A stretch of DNA of 34,596 bases from Planctomycetota bacterium. GTDB lineage: Bacteria > Planctomycetota > Planctomycetia > Gemmatales > Gemmataceae. Location: the NCBI GenBank assembly GCA_021325115.1, contig JAJPHU010000197.1, forward strand, positions 1-34,596. Direction: 5' to 3'. Below the pieces are notes generated by a model that searched no databases, had not been told where the DNA came from, and saw only the letters and a program-made list of their open reading frames with translations. The stretch's first letter is position 1; each line of letters begins with the position of its first letter. This document shows, in pieces, positions 32,158 through 34,596 of the stretch. The position numbers and the translations under genes are program-made.

Positions 32158-32616
32158 TCAACTGTTCATAGGTGGTGTGTTCAATTTCGCTTCCACCGCA
32201 CTCCAGGCGTCGTTAGCTACTTTTTGTGCTGCACCGCGGACCAGCCCGGACGGCACCATTTTCAGCAATCCGCCCAGCGCCTTGATCTCCACCGTCCAGT
32301 GGATGCGTGTGCCTGCGCCCTGGGGAGTGAGGGCGATCGTCGCTTCTACGTCGGCGGAGGTGCCGATGCCCTTGTTGGCGATGATATACCGTGCTGACAC
32401 CGGCGCCAGGGCATCGACGATGCACAGTGTCGTCTCCAGCGTGCCGCGCGCAAACGAAAAGCCGGGACGCAGTACCATCCGGGCGCGATCCGCTTCGGCC
32501 TCCGGGACCGATTCCACATCAGGGAGGCACTGTACCAGGAACCGTGCGTCGCTCAGCTTTGCCCACAACTCCGCTGGCGGTTGTAGAAAATCTTTTTCGC
32601 CCTCGAAACGTATCAT
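32158..32616 (-). CDS. CoxG-like SRPBCC (START-type) protein
   Basis: This 152-residue protein resembles the carbon-monoxide-dehydrogenase subunit G (CoxG) and SRPBCC ligand-binding families: MIRFEGEKDFLQPPAELWAKLSDARFLVQCLPDVESV at the N-terminus, then VEATIALTPQGAGTRIHWTVEIKALGGLLKMVPSGLVRGAAQKVANDAWSAVEAKL. It would form a helix-grip hydrophobic cavity. There are no CO dehydrogenase genes nearby, so the CO role is unlikely. Start 32616 is selected by AAAGGA at about 8 bases; an ATG nine bases upstream and a long upstream frame are less likely. First gene of the operon. Confidence 0.85.
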   Translation of the reverse strand: MIRFEGEKDFLQPPAELWAKLSDARFLVQCLPDVESVPEAEADRARMVLRPGFSFARGTLETTLCIVDALAPVSARYIIANKGIGTSADVEATIALTPQGAGTRIHWTVEIKALGGLLKMVPSGLVRGAAQKVANDAWSAVEAKLNTPPMNS

Positions 32617-32654
32617 CTGGACCATCCTTTCATATGGGCGATCCAATTTTTTCA

Positions 32655-32682
32655 TTGTAGTGGCCGGCATTTCTTCTATACT
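32655..32682 (+). promoter_or_regulatory. Possible sulfatase promoter
   Basis: TTGTAG (32655-32660), 16 bases, TATACT (32677-32682). The -10 box is good and the -35 box is weak. It lies 38 bases upstream of the sulfatase start in the 103-base divergent gap. Confidence 0.4.
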
Positions 32683-32719
32683 CCCCGAAAAGCGAACTTC
32701 GCCCTCACGGAGATTCACC

Positions 32720-34111
32720 ATGCGTCTAGGAATTCTTTTCCTTGCTTGCATCGCGGGCTGGTTCGGGACTATCGTGTCGTCACCAGCTGCCGAACGTGCG
32801 CCGCGCAATGTCGTCCTGCTCATTGCGGATGATCTCGGCTTTCAACTCGGCTGCTACGGCGATCCCAAAATTCGCACGCCGAACATCGACAGCTTGGCCA
32901 AGAAGGGCGTACGCTTCACACACGCTTTTGCCGCTGTGTCCTCATGCAGTCCTAGCCGGGCCACCCTCTACACCGGATTGCACACGCACAGTAACGGTCA
33001 GTACGGTCTGGCCCATGATAGCCACAATTTCCATACATTGGCCAATGTGCGGAGTCTGCCGGGTTTGCTCAAATCCAATGGCTATCGCACCGGTATCCTC
33101 GGCAAGATTCATGTACAGCCGCGTTCGGTCTATCCCTTCGATGTGGAAATGACCAAGGGCATTGCGGGCAATCGCAGCGTCGCGGAGATGGCCGAGCAGG
33201 CACGGCAATTCTTCCGCGACAGTGGCGACAAACCGTTCGCCCTTGTCGTTGGTTTCTCCGACCCGCACCGCGGGGCCAGAGGCTTCGCCAATGAGAACAA
33301 GTATCCCGGCGTGCAAAAGATTGCCTACGAACCAAACGACGTGACCGTACCGTATTTCCTCTCCGACAAGCCGGAGGTCCGCCGCGAATGGGCGGACTAT
33401 TATCAGTCCATTAGCCGGCTCGATCAGGGCGTCGGCTTCCTCCTCGCCGCGCTCAAGGAGACCAAGCACGCCGACGATACGCTCATCATCTTCCTCAGCG
33501 ACAACGGTCCGCCTTTCCCCGGCGCCAAGACGACGCTATACGATCCCGGCGTCCATTTGCCGCTTATTGTGTTCTCCCCCGCGCAGAAACGGCGCGGCCT
33601 CACGAACCAGGCGCTGGTCAGTTGGATCGACATTCTGCCGACCATCCTCGAGTGGGCCGGCGTCCAGGCGCCGCCGACGCTGACAGGGCGATCCCTGTTG
33701 CCGATCCTCGAAGAGGAGAATCCCAAAGGCTGGGACACCGTGTACGGTTCGCATCAGTGCCATGAAGTGACCATGTACTATCCCATGCGCATGATACGTA
33801 CACGGACACATAAATATATCCGTAATCTCGCTTATAAACTCGATTATCCGTTCGCCTCCGACATCTACAACTCGCTGACCTGGCAGAGCATTCTCAAAAA
33901 TGGCGACAAGATGATGGGCGAGCGACCTGTCGAGAGTTTTCTCCATCGACCACTGGAGGAGCTATACGATTTGGAGAAAGATCCCCATGAGTTAAAGAAC
34001 GTAGCGGCGGATCCAACCTACACGGAGGTGCTCAAGGACCTGCGCCAGCGCCTCAAGGCATGGCAGACCAAGACACGCGATCCGTGGCTGGTGAAGTATC
34101 GCTATGAGTGA
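32720..34111 (+). CDS. Secreted type I sulfatase
   Basis: This 463-residue sulfatase would hydrolyse a sulfate ester, probably of a sulfated polysaccharide. The signal peptide covers about 1-24. Metal-binding D37/D38 lie in LLIADDLG, and the formylglycine site is C76-S-P-S-R80 (SSCSPSRATLYTG). GKIHVQ and SDNGPPFPGAKTTLYDPGVHLPLIV supply other active-site residues. The C-terminal part has EELYDLEKDPHELKN, typical of the family. The Cys type needs a formylglycine-generating enzyme, which is not in the window. The start is fixed by CGGAG; a longer frame opens into the divergent gene but is not protein-like. Many such sulfatases are found in planctomycetes. Confidence 0.94.
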   Translation: MRLGILFLACIAGWFGTIVSSPAAERAPRNVVLLIADDLGFQLGCYGDPKIRTPNIDSLAKKGVRFTHAFAAVSSCSPSRATLYTGLHTHSNGQYGLAHDSHNFHTLANVRSLPGLLKSNGYRTGILGKIHVQPRSVYPFDVEMTKGIAGNRSVAEMAEQARQFFRDSGDKPFALVVGFSDPHRGARGFANENKYPGVQKIAYEPNDVTVPYFLSDKPEVRREWADYYQSISRLDQGVGFLLAALKETKHADDTLIIFLSDNGPPFPGAKTTLYDPGVHLPLIVFSPAQKRRGLTNQALVSWIDILPTILEWAGVQAPPTLTGRSLLPILEEENPKGWDTVYGSHQCHEVTMYYPMRMIRTRTHKYIRNLAYKLDYPFASDIYNSLTWQSILKNGDKMMGERPVESFLHRPLEELYDLEKDPHELKNVAADPTYTEVLKDLRQRLKAWQTKTRDPWLVKYRYE

Positions 34112-34245
34112 CTTGCGACAGTGCCCCTACCTGTCCACAGCACCAGCACGGGCATGAGTTGCCTTGCGGTAGTGTCCAGTCTTTTTCGCACTTTTCCGCA
34201 GCAGCCTCCTCGCACAGTCCGCAAGCCGTTCCGGTCCGGCAATAA

Positions 34246-34596
34246 ACCGATGTCGCACCGGAACGGCTCTATCGCAGCGTCTTCGACCGCTTCAACCGCT
34301 GGCGTAAACGCGGCACCTGGGACGCCATCCTGGCTACCCTGCAACAGGCCGACGACGCCGGCAGTATTGATCGCGACCTCTTCTGCGTCGGCCGCGGCGG
34401 CTTTGGCACCAGGCTGAACCTGCTGTGCGACGCCGCCGGACGGCCCGTGGAGGCACGGCTGGCGGCCGGACAGGCCGCAGAGGTACGGTCGCGAATCGAC
34501 CTGTTGCTGGCGGCCTGTGGGCTGCGGATGCGTTGGCCGGTGCGTCGGGCGTGCGACTGCCGTTACAGCGCCGGCTGGGTGCGGCGACTGCGGCGA
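34246..34596 (+). pseudogene. IS5-family transposase remnant, internally deleted, cut by the window end
   Basis: The frame after a TAA at 34243 reads as an IS5-type transposase: ERLYRSVFDRFNRWRKRGTWDAILATLQQ, IDRDLFCV, GRGGFGTRLNLLCDAAGRPVEARLAAGQAAEV, then RACDCRYSAGWVRRLRR toward the window end. In complete IS5 proteins a stretch with the first catalytic Asp and a basic linker lies between DLFCV and GRGGFGT; here the two abut, so the DDE triad is broken. No start or 5' half is visible, and no inverted repeat was identified. The sequence continues beyond the window. Confidence 0.75.

Overview
The window looks like chromosomal DNA from a planctomycete, most likely of the Gemmata/Gemmataceae group. 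The DNA is GC-rich and most genes use an AGGAG-type ribosome binding site. The gene content is typical of that group: two DUF1559 pseudopilin-like proteins, each followed by a small beta-sandwich lipoprotein; a sulfatase; a PhoPQ-type secreted hydrolase; a Ser/Thr kinase with a single membrane anchor; an ECF sigma/anti-sigma pair; TPR proteins; and a caspase-like/S41 protease fusion. The genus assignment is inference, because there is no rRNA gene in the window.

Layout. 1-5.4 kb: a repeat cluster, a membrane-anchored Ser/Thr kinase, a convergent secreted M28 peptidase with a PDZ domain, and an AT-richer acyltransferase. 5.5-9.8 kb: a phytoene-desaturase-like FAD oxidoreductase, then a two-gene metal-handling-type membrane unit (YraQ/UPF0718 permease plus His-rich TIGR03943 partner) with a terminator-like hairpin between the two genes. 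9.8-18.2 kb: threonine aldolase, DUF1559/lipoprotein cassette 1, a PhoPQ-type hydrolase, chorismate synthase, cassette 2 and a TPR protein. 18.2-19.1 kb: three very small minus-strand lipoprotein genes. 19.4-20.6 kb: ECF sigma factor and membrane anti-sigma factor. 20.7-23.5 kb: a minus-strand operon of TPR protein, retropepsin-like (RimB/RloA-type) protease and RimK-type ATP-grasp ligase. 23.8-27.1 kb: pseudo-caspase/S41 protease and a Cys/Pro-rich lipoprotein. 27.2-29.9 kb: ceramidase-like enzyme, RNase HI and, divergently, TsaB. 30.2-34.1 kb: a minus-strand operon (esterase, small acidic-tailed protein, CoxG-like SRPBCC protein) divergent from a sulfatase. At the right edge there is an internally deleted IS5-type transposase remnant.

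The cell-envelope theme is strong: most products carry signal peptides, lipoboxes or membrane anchors. The housekeeping genes (aroC, tsaB, rnh, ltaE-type aldolase) are scattered among them.

The most unusual feature is the population of palindromic elements. At least two modular elements with terminal inverted repeats fill gaps between convergent genes (9590-9799 and 29900-30145). They share a conserved inner module in opposite orientation but have different ends. Related palindromic sequence also lies in frame inside the ceramidase gene and forms the C-terminal tail of the RimK gene. A second family (GGGGCGCTTACGCAACCC...) has four copies upstream of the kinase and diverged copies elsewhere. 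Several gene ends are built from very long, near-perfect hairpins. No tRNA, rRNA or CRISPR array was seen.
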